64,000 nt of DNA from Parasponia andersonii (taxonomy: Eukaryota; Streptophyta; Magnoliopsida; Rosales; Cannabaceae), in NCBI GenBank assembly GCA_002914805.1, contig JXTB01000334.1:317946-381945 (forward strand). Direction: 5' to 3'. The position numbers were made by a program, and so were the translations under genes. Positions within the stretch are counted from its first letter, which is position 1. The number at the start of each line of letters is the position of its first letter. Below the pieces are notes generated by a model. The model had not been told where the DNA came from. It ran no database searches and saw only the letters and a list, made by a program, of their open reading frames with translations. This document shows positions 26,535-38,188 of this stretch, one piece after another.

Positions 26535-27076
26535 GCCTGTACGGTCTCCGATGGTAGTACTTTCATTGCACTGAGTTTTCAATCCTGTTAGGGTTTTACA
26601 TTTCATAAACCCTGTTACCCCTGCGCAGGGGAAGGCTCATGATTTGGGCCTAAAACTGACGACTTCGATTTTGGGCTTTCGTAATTAGGCCAAGCCTTAA
26701 GCCCAGCAGAAAGAAACGGTCAGAATTCCGGTGCGGCCAAGACCTTTCATAATCAACGGAAGCGCCTGAATGTCCAGTAGAACAAGGGCACGTCATAACG
26801 GGGCCACGCACTTAGTCGTCTGAATGTACAGCATAAAAACGACACGTCGTTCTTAACTCGATATTAAAAATTTGCTCCAAAAATAAATGACAGCGGATTT
26901 TGCACGTGGCTCCACTCTCAGTAAAATATCTGGGCGGCTAATATCTGGGTCTGGCCGGTGCAGTGACCACTAACCACACCATATCCATAGACCAGGTTTT
27001 GGCTCCCGCTTCCTTCTCAAAACCTCAACGCAGTTTCACTGTTCGAACACTAATTTTTATACACACACACACACAC

Positions 27077-27114
<38 letters not shown>

Positions 27115-27135
27115 TTGTCTCTCAAAAGGTGAAAA
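26535..27135. promoter_or_regulatory. Shared divergent promoter, RRF / MTERF5-like
   Basis: The starts of two organelle-gene-expression proteins lie 601 bp apart, facing away from each other. Near the RRF side are telo-box-like TTAGGGTTTT (about 26588) and AAACCCTG (about 26607). Site-II-like TGGGCC/TGGGCT/GCCCA motifs follow at about 26645, 26672 and 26700. These motifs are known in plant promoters of translation and mitochondrial genes. A long CA/TA microsatellite (about 27058-27113) sits just before the MTERF5 start. Confidence 0.55.
27058..27113. repeat. Compound (CA)n(TA)n microsatellite
   Basis: CA repeats pass into TA repeats within the probable 5' UTR or core promoter of the MTERF5-like gene, ending about 22 bp before its ATG. 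Confidence 0.9.
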
Positions 27136-29308
27136 ATGAGAGATTTCTGCTTAGTTCGATCCGCCCCGTTCGTGCCTCTACGGAGAGGAAGTTTCAGCTC
27201 TTCAAGGTGCTCCTTTTATGTCTCAGTCTCCCTTTTTCTTCCACGTCTTACAGTCACTTATACTCGCAAACGTGTAAATATATGATGTGGGTTATGATCG
27301 TTAGAATAGATTAAATGGGTGGTTATTTGCTGAATAGAAGAAAATTTTCATCAGGGTCTTTAATGGTAGTCGGTGAATTTTGGTAGAGGTGAGTTTTGGA
27401 AGTGGGTTATATAATAGGCTAGGCTGCTTTGAATGGAACGGAAGTGGACTTTGGTTGTACTCATCATATAATCTTATTAGTAGGGATTAAGTTTTCTACT
27501 TCTGTATTCATAAAATGGTGGAGTGAAACATAGTGATAGGTATAGGGATTGCTAATGTTGTAGCATCCCATTTGTCAAAACATGCGGTTTTGTAGGCTGG
27601 AATAGGAACTTGGCTGCTTGCTGCGGCAAAAACTAGCTGGGTCAGCTCTGTCTCCGCTTCTTTGTTTCTTATCAGCTCTCTAATGTTTGTTAAGTTGAAT
27701 TAATTTATGGTCTCTCAGGACTCGAGTAGCTTTCACTAGAAAAGTCGTGTTTTGTCAAGCGAAATTCGGTGAGCAATGAATCTATCTTCCCCTCTTATTC
27801 AGTTGTTTTCTTGCTATTCCACTCTCTGTATTAGAGCCAATTCACTGGCTAATTTCAGCACTTTCTTTGGAGATTGTTCAAAAACGTGTTATTGGTGTTC
27901 TTTGACAGTTGGATCTGGAATAGAGGGCTCGGTTAGCTTAAAAGTAGTACCTGCAACTCTTTTGGCAGCAGAAAAAGAAGAAGCCAAGGCTGTCTTGACC
28001 TTGTTCTTGAAGAAACAAGGTTTGAGTAATGTCGTTGCTGCAAGAACCATCAATAAGTCTGACGCTTTTATTGACCATCTAGTCTCAAGGCTTCATATTG
28101 TTCACAAATCTCGTTATCTAGTAGGTTCGGGTTCCAACATGTTACTGCTTCTCTTTAGTGAAAATAAACCATAGTAGTTCTTTGCTAATAATATTCCCAT
28201 TGACATTACAGGTCGAGAGTTAACAACCCTTGAGATCAGGGATGCTCTTATTCCTTACCTTGAAAGCCTTCTTGAGGAGAATGGGAATCTTATGGTAGAA
28301 GTGATTGAAAGCTTTCCAGACCCTCCCGTTAAAGAAAAAGCAGTTTCACCAATTCCTCCATCCGAGGCATCCCTCAATGAGAAGAAGCTCAGAGCCGTAT
28401 CTCGAGTGACTGAGGTAGACCCAGATGGGAATCTTCGACCTAGCATCCTCTACCTCCAAGAGCTTGGCATGGATCTTGATCAGATCAAAGGAATCACACG
28501 AAGATTCCCCTCTTTTGCGTACTACAGCTTGAAGGGGAAAATAAAGCCAGTGGTGGAGTTTCTTCTTGATCTTGGTGTGCCAAAATCAGATATTCCCAAC
28601 ATCCTTCACAAGAGGCCTCAGTTGTGTGGAATTAGCCTGCAAGAAAATATTATACCTACCATGACGTTCCTAGAGAGCTTGGGGGTGGATAAGACACAAT
28701 GGGCGAAAGTGATATGCCGCTTTCCAGCTATGCTCACTTATAGCAGGCAGAAGATGCAGGCCACTGTAGATTTTCTTTATGACATTGGCCTGTCTGCCAA
28801 AAACATAGGTAAGGTTTTAACACGTTGGCCAAATATTACAAGTTATAGTGTGGAGGACAAGTTACAGCCAACTGCCGAGTACTTTTGCTCATTAGGTGTT
28901 GATATCTCCGTTCTTGTTCTTCGAGCTCCACAAACTCTTGGTCTTAGTATCGAGGCAAATTTGAAGCCTGTCACAGAATTTTTCTTGGAGAATGGATACA
29001 GCAAGGAGGAAGTTGGGACCATGATTTCAAGATACGGAGCCTTGTACACTTTCAGCCTGACAGAGAACTTGATACCAAAGTGGGAGTTTTTCTTGACCAT
29101 GGACTATTCGAAACCAGAGCTTGTGAAGTTCCCACAATATTTTGGTTATAGTTTGGAAGAAAGGATTAAGCCAAGGTATGCACTTATGAAGGAATGTGGG
29201 GTGACATTACTACTGAACCAGCTATTATCACTGTCAGGTAGTAACTTTGATAAGGCTTTAAAGGTGAAAATGAAGAACTCAGTTCCTGAACAGGATCAAA
29301 TTTCTTAG
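27136..29308 (+). CDS. MTERF5: mTERF-family transcription factor, MTERF5-like, chloroplast
   Basis: mTERF proteins bind organelle nucleic acid through stacked helical repeats and control transcription or RNA processing; MTERF5 (MDA1) acts in chloroplasts. Four exons give 477 aa: 27136-27206, 27719-27768, 27909-28124 and 28212-29308. The N-terminus (MRDFCLVRSAPFVPLRRG) is basic and Ser-rich, fitting a plastid transit peptide. From about residue 165 to 440 there are at least seven mTERF repeats of about 36 residues with the typical pattern, for example FPSFAYYSLKGKIKPVVEFL, RPQLCGISLQENIIPTMTFL and FPQYFGYSLEERIKPRYALM. The joins of exons 2-4 are certain from frame; the exon 1 donor (TTCAAG|GTGCTC) is weaker but is the only nearby one that keeps frame. 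Assignment to MTERF5 rather than another plastid mTERF is from remembered similarity. It lies divergent to RRF. Confidence 0.88.
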
Positions 29309-31025
29309 CAGCCTCAGTGGAGATTGACCTATGAGACCTTCGAGCAGATATTACAAGAAAGCAGGATTCAGATATGAGGGGGCATTATGGCAAGTCTCAT
29401 TGCTGGGCCAAAGCCTAAACTACTGCATTTTCCCTCAGAGATGAAGCCTACCTCAGTCTTGTTCTTATCTAGTATCTATTGCATACAAAAGTTAACATAA
29501 CATCTGCATCTAAGCAAAAATTATGGGCGCTTTTCCTCGCTGGCGAGCTCTAACCACGATGCAGCTCCTTTGCAGCATCTATTTGCCAGGCCGTCCTTTG
29601 TGCACTGATCTTGCTACTGTTATCTGAAATTTTTAGCTGGTGGGAACTCAATGCTTTCATCTTATTTCTAAACTGTAACTAAAACAAGTCTACTTTTGTT
29701 ACTAAGCTAAAAATGTATTCTATTTTGAGCTCCAATAACCATAATTTGCTATAATTTCACGCTGATGTTTTTTCTTTTTTCTTTTTGATATAGTAATACA
29801 AATAAATATTCTTGTCCTTCTAGAGTGTAAATACAGTTTTTTTTTTTTTTTTAATTTCTTAAATTCTTCTACATTCTTTCCCTCAAAAAGCACAAAATTT
29901 TCACACTAGTCCTAATTTTGAAGTAATATATGGATGACGGATGAGTCTCTGGCTTAAATGATTCGTAGATTTTACTTTTAGTTTTTATAAACGATTAAAG
30001 AAAAAACAAAAGAAGGGAGAAGTATTTGATAAATTACTATTTTTGGTCAATAATTATTATGTAACTACTATTTTAAAAAATAATAATTTTTTCAAAGTTG
30101 ATCTCGTTGTCACAATATAAATATCTTAAAATATTATAATTGTCCAAATCTAAATTATTAAACAATATTGATTTTAAATCGCACAATAATTTTGTACTAA
30201 AGTTAGCACAACACATTAATACTAAATTGGCTCAATGCATATTTATAAATAAATCTGAAATCTGTCTTATTTGGGATCACACTGGAAAGTAAAAAACAAA
30301 ATTCTCTGGTCTCATACTATTCTGGATTAACATCCAGATTGAAATTAAAAAAAAGACTAATTTTGATTTTACTTAATTTAATTGTATTTGATTAACATGT
30401 ATATTTGTCATACACTTGACACGTCAAACAACTCACAGATTCTCTCTATTACCTCGCTTAAAGAATAAATAAATTACTACAATCAATTTACTCAAGTGGT
30501 CGTATAGCTTATTGCTCATTTTCAGGGAGAGGAAAAAAAGAAAAAAGAAAAAAAAAACAGAAAGACGAAAAAGGAAAGGTCAATAATACCGTTTCCATAA
30601 CCGTAAAAATATGTTTAATAAAGCCACCCAGTGATACGTGGCGTGAAGAGGAACGAAAGAGGAAAGGTCATTAATGTCAATAATATATTTTTCTTAAAAG
30701 TAGGAAAAAAATTCTAAAATAATTACCTCTTTCTAATTTTATTTTATTACCTTAGCTGCCGAATAGTTGTCACAATTAAATTTTTGTTGGTAATTTTCTT
30801 TGCTTTCCTTTTTAATTATTATTTGTTCTTTTTTGGGTGGTTTTTTCTCATTTGGGTCTGAGACTTGCTGGGGGCACTAGTCGACCGTTTTAAGCGGCCT
30901 CACCTCAGTACCATTTACCGTACATCTCTTACCAGCACAAACACACACAAGTTTTCCATGTAAAGGTTTTTGAATCAGAGAGAGAAGAAAGTGTAGAGAG
31001 AGAGAGAGAGAGAGAGGCCAAGAGA
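29309..31025. other. Intergenic between MTERF5-like gene and RAD21
   Basis: It contains the MTERF5-like 3' UTR, then about 1.2 kb of AT-rich sequence without coding signal, and finally the RAD21 promoter and leader. The leader holds a GA repeat (about 30995-31016) ending shortly before the ATG at 31026. Confidence 0.6.
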
Positions 31026-34000
31026 ATGTTGTACAGAGAGTCACAGAAGAGCCTTGTCTCAAAGAAAGGACCTTTAGGCGCCATAAGGGTTGCTGCTTAT
31101 TTTTTCAAAAGGCTTAAGAAACCTCAGGTTCAGCAGACTGATATCTCCTCCTCTGTTGGTTTGTCTCCTTTTCTCATCACTTTTTTTTAAAAAAAAAAAA
31201 AAAAAAAAATCCAGTATGGTTTTCGTCAATGTCTTTGCTGGTTTCGCTTAGCTTTTTGGGAAGAATGAGGCAAAAATTTCGATAAAATTCGAATATCTAA
31301 CACGGGTTTGTTTCTAATGCACTTTCTTTTTGTTTTTTTTGGTCCCGGTCCCAACTCTTTGTATTTGGAGATTTTTGTGGGTTTTCTCTCATTGTTTTTC
31401 GAGAAATGAGGACCCTCGGTGGGTTAATGTTTTGGGCTTTTGGTGTTTTTGTTTTCTTGAAAGATGATTTGGAGAGAGTGTCGGTACTTGTTTTTTGAGA
31501 AATTTTTGCACTGCTTTTGTTCTCCCCATTTTGTTATGCAATATGGTTTTGGTTGCTTGGGTGTTCTTTCTCTATAATGGCTTGTACTAGCTCATTACGA
31601 CCTGGGTTGTTTTCAGTCAATTTCAGTTGTTCTTTTGTGCTTAGGAGGTTTAAAATTGATGCAGATTCGCTTACGAAATCATCTCATTTATATAGGCGAT
31701 CTGGTATTTGTTCCATTGGGGAGCCTCCCCTGCTTTTAATTGGAGTTTTGATGTTTTTTTTTAGCGGATTTTTTTCCCCCCCCTTTTCAGATCATATCCA
31801 AGTTCAGTAGTTTCTGAAACAAGGAACTACTAACGTGTTATTCTGCCTGGCCTGTTTATCTTAGAATTAGCTTATTTAGAGTGTTTTATGAAGAGGGGGG
31901 GGGGGGGAACTGTAACATTTTAGAAGCTGCTATTTTTTTTAGTGGGTTTCGAAACCAAGTGGGGAACAGTTGATTCTATTTGAGAAGAGGATGTTTACTA
32001 AAGGAAATGAAGGTTTGAAAACATCTTTGTTGAGAATGTTATGCTCTCTTACTTCTTTTGGTTGTATGGTGTTCGTATTATTACTTCCATACCATTTGCC
32101 TTTGTTGATTATCATTTACCTCATGCAGATAAGATTTTGCATGATGAAATGCAAGTTGTTACATATAGAGTATTGGGCTACCTTCTTCTTGGTATTGTCC
32201 GAATATACTCAAAAAAGGTTGAATATCTATTCGATGATTGCCAAGAGGTGCTTATCGGAATCAATGACTTCATGGTTCATGCGAAAAAAGATATGCCTGC
32301 AGATGTGCAGCATACACCTTGTTTCTCTATTACTCTCCCGGAAAGTTTTGAACTTGATGCTTTCAATTTGGAGATCCTTGATGACACTACTGAGTAAGTT
32401 ATGTCGCTCTTTAAATCATGCGGGAAAAGGATATCCTGTGTTTTTTATTGTTATTATTTTTTAATGGTATCTCTCATACAATTGTTTCTTGCATACGCTA
32501 GAGGCAATGTGCTGCCCCAAGAGAAGATTACACTTAAAGGTATTAAATTGGCACTTTAAGTACTCTCTCGTTCACTTTTGTTTAAAGGTATTAAATTGGC
32601 ACTTTAAGTACTCTCTCGTTCACTTTTGTTGTTTTTCGTTAATTGTTTTCATATGAAACAGATAGTGCGTCAGAATATGCAGGCATCAGGCAATATGCTT
32701 TAGACATGGTATGTCATGAAGCATTTGTTTTCTCAAGTTGTACATTTTCTTAAGACATTCAACTTCCTTTTTATTGCTAATTTTTCTTGGAAGGCATACC
32801 CAAATTTCATTTTATTTCTTTATGCAGTATCTTTCTGAGGAAATTGCTAGCAGTTATAATTCTTGCTTTGCTGACTACACTCCGGTAGAAGAGTATGTTA
32901 AACTTCAAAAGAAGCTCCAAGAATCATTTTTACTAATTGTTATGTTTATTTATTTATTTTTTTTTTAGTATTAAAAATTTAAAATTTTCTAATTGATTCT
33001 TTTTGCAGTATTATTTCGTCTTTCCGGATGGATATGCATCTAAGAAAATCACATAAAATGGACAGTTTCACTGCAAATGTGGAGAAGCTTCAAGAACATA
33101 GGTTTTCTCAAGAAGAATGCACGGACCTTGAAATGTTTTATGCTGCTGAAGAAGAACCTCAAAATGCAGTTAAGCCATGTGAGGAAGATTGCCGAGAGAA
33201 GATGAAGGACCCAGAAACATCATCATCTCTGGATACAATGCATGGAGAAGCAAGCACAGGAAAGGTTCGGCAAGTTGGAGAGAATGGTGTGAACCTTGTG
33301 ACATCATGCAGCATTGAGGGAGATTCTGGTGTGAACATTGCATCGTCATCTAGGAATGCAATGCATGGAGATGCTAGCACAGGAATGCTTCAGGAACTTG
33401 GGGAAAATGATGTGAACCTTGTGAGATCATGTGGGATTGAGGAAGATCATGGTATGGGCATTGCATCATCATCTAAGGATGCAATGGAAGGAGAAGCAAA
33501 CACTGAAAAGCTTCAGGACTGCGGAGAAAATGGCATGAACCTTGTGAAATCAGGTGGGATTGATGGAGAACCAGGTGACCGTGTTGAACCGCATGGTGAA
33601 GATCTTCAAATTAATGGGGAGCAGATAATGGTTTCAGAAACTGACCAACCAGAAAGTGAAACATGCCAGGTCATTAGGCAAGAACTTAGTCCAGGCAATT
33701 TACAAGCTGAAATGGAGAAACTTCGAGATAGTCCTTACTCGATTTCTGGTTCCAAGGAACCTCAAGAACCCGTTGAAACATTTGCTGAAGAGAATCATGA
33801 TGATGGAGAGCAAACACTCCCCAAGACGCCAGAAAGTATAAAAAGTCAAGCGATGGGAGAAGACAATTCAATAGCTACAAAGTTTGTTGAAACTTCTAAG
33901 ATAAAGGTTCCAGAGGCCTCAGGTGAAGAGTTCTTAACATGAAAAATGTAGTTTCTACAATAATCAAACTACCATACGTTTCCTACTTCTTGCTTTATAA

Positions 34001-36696
34001 AAACTAGCTGAAAATTGAATAGTAATTTAATTCTTCTACTAATGCAGGTTCTGCCATGCCACAGTACATGCTTATTCCAACACCAGCTGTTAAAGAGCGT
34101 GCCCGAACTACTAGGAAAAGAAAATGTGTCATTGATGATATGATAGTGCTCCCTAACGCGTATGTTATTGTTATCTAAAGCTGCATCTTTACATATGTAC
34201 CATATTACTTATAATAGTGATTTTGATTTGATTTTTTTATCGTAATACAGATACTGTTTTTCTTGAGACATAATAGATGCGAAATACAACAGTGTGATCA
34301 TACCATCAGAATCATTGTCAGTTGTTTGTTCAATTCTTCTCTTTCCGAAACTTCATATTTTCTTACTTTTCATGACTTTATCTAGTAGTTGATGGTTTGA
34401 GCTGCTGTGGGTTTCGAATCCCTTTCATCTCTTTTATCTCAATTATGTTAGAATGGCCCAGAACCCAAGAATTAACAATTTCAAGAAACCAAAGAACTAA
34501 TGCTGTGTAGTTTTTCGTGCTAAAAATACAGGGTACTTAAAAAATTCATAAATGATGCCAGTGACTTGGTTTCAAAACGAAGAAAAGTTGTTCATTCTGC
34601 TTCTGTTTGGAAAGCTAAAGCCTCAAGAATTCTCCACCATGATTTCTTTGAGCCTTTACTGCCTTGTAAGTTTGCTTTTACTGTTAATTCTGAGATTTAT
34701 TACTTGTGGATTCTTGTCTAACCATATTTTCTGTAGGTGTTTCCTCCGAATTGAGATCCCTCTTTTCTGAAAAGAAACTGAAGATTTTAGAGTTTGCGAA
34801 TTCTGTAGAACCTCCAAAAGAACTGGACATTTCTGAGATACCAACTGTTGGTATATCAGACTCGGAGAGAATAGGCATAGCTCCAGAAACACCTGTAGGA
34901 CCTCCAAAAGAGCTGGACAATTCTGAAATACCTACTGTCGGTATATCGGACACAAAGAAAATAGGCATTGCTCCAGAAACACCTGTAGGACCTCCAAAAG
35001 CACTGAACATTTCTGAGATAGCGACTGTTGGTATATCAGACTTGGAGAAAATAGGCATTGCTCCAGAAACACCTGCTCAGCGTGCCACATTGACAAAATC
35101 ACTCGAAAGCCCAAGGAGCCCCGGAACTCCCAACTATGATAGAGTAAGGCGCGAACCATTAACAAACTCATTTGGTAGCCCGTTGAGGCCTGAAACTCCC
35201 AACTATGATAGAGAAGGGCCTGAACTGTTTGAAGGTGTATGGAAGGAGCCATCCCCCTTAGGGGATCAAGAGCTTGATCTCAATCCGATTGATGAGGTAG
35301 TGATCACTATACATTGGTTTTCTACTCCTTTTCTTTGTGATAAATGAAAGACAAGAAGTCTACTCCACTTTGTACACCTGCATAATAATTGTCTCCTAGT
35401 ATTCTGGCATATGTGAACTTATTAGTGCATCTTATACCTTTTCACTTGGGATACATAAAACATGTAGATTTGATCAAATCTGTTTCTATTGTGTAGTCAT
35501 GATCAGTACAAAATGCAGGGTTTGAAAACGGCATGTGTGACAGTATTCTGCCCTGGAAACCCGGCGGTGCTGTTTTTGTTTCTTAACTGTTTCTGGAATT
35601 GATTAATTAACACGATAGGCAGCTCATATTTAGTTCTTTGTTTTTCTTTTTTCTTTTTTCAGATGACAAATTTTTGTTCAGAAGAGAACAATGAATTGCG
35701 TAAGAAACTATCCCATATCAGTTCGTTATGTTACCTATTTAATTTAATCAGCTGGTCACTTTTGAATTTTGGTTGCATATTTTGTTTGATGTGGAATTAT
35801 GTCTGAGACTATGAACATTGTCTTTATTCTAGATGGATGGTCAGGAAGAACCAGGTACTGATGATTACCATTCTTCAATTTCTATCTGCTTTGCTTTTTC
35901 CTTGCAAAACTAGATTCCAATATATTAAACTCGGTTTACAGAATAGTTGCAAGGTACTTGCATAGAAGATTTCTTGATCAACAGGAACGAGGAGATGAGT
36001 TGGCAGTTAACTTGTCACAGGTTGCGAAAGGAAGAACCAAGAAAGAAAGTGCGAGGTTTTTCTATGAGATACTGGTATGTTTCTTTTGTTCAATTGTCTA
36101 TGATCATCTTTTGTCTGACGTTCAGGATTTGAATAGCATTGAAACACTTCATTGTGTAAAATGCCTCTGTTGCTCTGCAAAGAGTTGATACCTCCTTGAA
36201 ATCCCTTGTAATTGTTAATGATGAAAACCGTGAACTATTTAATGCTAGACTAAAACTGTTTAAATTTTCGTCGTTTTATTGTTAGAACTGCTCAATTCTC
36301 GTATCCTTCTCAGTAATGGGCAGTGAGGGACATGTTAATTTTAATTATTGACTATAGTGGAAACTGATAGCTTCTATCTTATGGTGGCTATCAACTGGAA
36401 TAATAATTAACAAATGTGGTAGTAGGGAAAGTCTCGATTCTGGATCCAAGTGCTTTCGGACATCCATGAATCAGCTGATGTACAGTTCTTGATGTTGTTC
36501 AAAACATTACAATTAGTACTAGAAACAATTTGTTATATGATGAGGCATCTAACTCCGGTGACTGAAAATTTGACAGGTGCTGAACACTAAAGGGTATGTG
36601 GATGTGAAGCAAGATGATGCTTATGGTGACATTTTGGTCCAGAAACTCCAGACTTGGACCAAACTTGTGGAGCTGATGATGGTCGATAGCAACTGA
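31026..36696 (+). CDS. SYN2: Cohesin kleisin RAD21/SCC1, SYN2-like
   Basis: Kleisin subunit that closes the cohesin ring by binding SMC3 with its N-terminus and SMC1 with its C-terminus; separase cleaves it. Thirteen exons give 859 aa: 31026-31158, 32129-32393, 32502-32539, 32662-32708, 32828-32892, 33009-33922, 34048-34159, 34532-34665, 34737-35296, 35663-35699, 35833-35854, 35942-36074 and 36577-36696. The N-terminal domain (residues 1-120) has KKGPLGAI, YLLLGIVRIYSKKVEYLFDD and FSITLPESFELDAF. The C-terminal winged helix (about 780-859) has TRIVARYLHRRF, KESARFFYEILVLNTKGYV and KQDDAYGDI. Between them lies a long acidic, disordered linker with two in-frame minisatellites (residues about 254-376 and 595-684). 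Exon 11 is a 22-nt microexon. Exon 3's donor lies in a 48-bp tandem duplication. Length and N-terminal sequence suit the SYN2 (RAD21.1) class better than SYN3 or SYN4, but this subclass call is tentative. Confidence 0.9.
32535..32630. repeat. Exact 48-bp tandem duplication over a splice donor
   Basis: Positions 32535-32582 and 32583-32630 read the same. The unit starts TAAAGGTATTAAATTGG and includes the end of RAD21 exon 3 plus its 5' splice site, so there are two identical potential donors 48 bp apart. Because the copies show no difference, the event is recent, or is an assembly artefact. Confidence 0.95.
33220..33588 (+). repeat. In-frame 123-bp minisatellite in RAD21 exon 6
   Basis: Three units of exactly 123 bp begin at 33220, 33343 and 33466. 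Each codes for a 41-residue acidic block whose pattern is SSS, a MHGEAST-like motif, GENGVNLV and a Cys/Gly-Ile-Glu segment. The units differ at many sites, so the array is older than the 90-bp array in exon 9. Confidence 0.93.
34811..35080 (+). repeat. In-frame 90-bp minisatellite in RAD21 exon 9
   Basis: Three 90-bp units start at 34811, 34901 and 34991. Each codes for 30 residues built from PPKELDISEIPTVGISD and IGIAPETPVG. The copies are very similar, which suggests recent expansion. It is followed by two shorter motif repeats of the type SPRSPGTPNYDR. Confidence 0.95.
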
Positions 36697-38188
36697 CAAA
36701 TTCTATTCAATCATGCATAGAAATAGAAAGCTAATTAGATTATACACTACCATTTTGGGTGGGTTAGTTTACAATGTAGTTTTTTCGCTTGAAAGTTTAA
36801 AATGTAGTTTCTTGTACATAAAGTGTCATTGCACATGCTAAGTGCTAACGTATGAGTAGATCCTTTATTTTATGTGGGCCGCAGTTCGTTCAGAAAACCC
36901 AGAAATGAAGGCCAAGGCCCAGAAGTCTGACCTGGCTGCCGATCCATTGAATATATCCCAGAGTTAATGATATAATAAGTATAATTCAGGACCATTCTTG
37001 TATTTAACCTTATATACCTCTATATTAATATACGCCAACTGGGAAATTATTTGAGTGAAAATCTATATCCGCAGTTCTAGAGAAGCGATTCTATCACATT
37101 CTAATCCTGTGTTATAAAGATATGGGGCTTCCAAAACCTACTTTACTTGTAAGGAATATAAAATTGAAGAAAGAAAAAGCAAACTCTACATTACATTTTT
37201 TTTTTGGCCTCTTAATAGGAAGAAATTCATTACTTGCTCCACAAAGCTAATCAACTTTTGATGGTGACACTAGGTTATTGTAGCAAAATTTTATTCAACA
37301 ACGTTTAGACCAAGTTTGTTGGAGGAATTTTCGCAAAAGGCTCCTTAGCCTGTCAAATCAGTAATATTCATTTTTTTTTCCTAGGCTGACGGGGGGACAT
37401 GTCCTTATGTTCTCATCCATAAACTAGACTGGCCAATGAGTGTGAGGTTCATATTATTATATCTCTTATGCAAGTCAGCAGGGAAAAAAGAAGGCCAGCC
37501 ATTGGTCTAATAGATTTGTAAAATAATGGAGAGGCAACTTGCTTAGACTATGAGAAGAAGTTTGTGAAAAATTTGCTTACTAATTAATTATTCTGACTTG
37601 AAGGACTATTGCCTAATATGAGGCTTTCAAAATTTTGCGGAGGAAATTTATTCTTACTATGATCTGAGGGCTGAGGCTGATGCTCTGTGCATCGGATTTC
37701 TCTTCGATTTCTTTGGCTGCATGAGCTCTAAATCTACAGCTTCCAATCTAGTAAATTAGTAAGATTGTTCTTCAGCTTTTATTAATACCATACAACTTAG
37801 TGCTCCATATTCTGTAAAATCATGTGGCTAAGTTCTTCTCTTATAGTATGTTTTACTAAATATTTTGTAAAGAAATATTCTTCCTCTGATATGATGTTTG
37901 AAAAAGAAAAAAAATTGTAGTTTGACTTGCTTCATCATCTTATGGGACACCCGGTTTTTATTTTTGTTTTATTTTTTTCTTAATTGGGTTTTATGGATAA
38001 TGTTTATTAAATCGACTGGTAATAGGGGTTGATTCATGCTGCGCTAAAGTAGAAAACTTTTTCTTAAAACAGTATCAATCAACAAACTGTTTACACAGGA
38101 TCTTGAATCTGTCGTTTATATTAATTGTTGTCGTTTGATCTGATGTGCATGACATGTAGGTTTTCAAGCTAGTACAAACAACTCTCAA
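36697..38188. other. Intergenic between RAD21 and MPC1
   Basis: It contains the RAD21 3' UTR and the MPC1 promoter and 5' leader. From about 37680 the sequence resembles 39240-39840, with shared blocks such as GAGCTCT, ACCATAC, ACATTCTGTAAA-like and AAATATTCTTC-like, which marks the left part of the MPC1 tandem duplication. Confidence 0.6.

Noticed and set aside
31970..32464. 164-codon open frame overlapping RAD21 exon 2
   Set aside because: Another frame of the same stretch has the kleisin motif YLLLGIVRIYSKKV with proper splice sites.
34684..35252. Two long minus-strand frames opposite RAD21 exon 9
   Set aside because: They exist because the 90-bp repeat lacks stops in several frames; the plus frame is the one joined to RAD21 exons.
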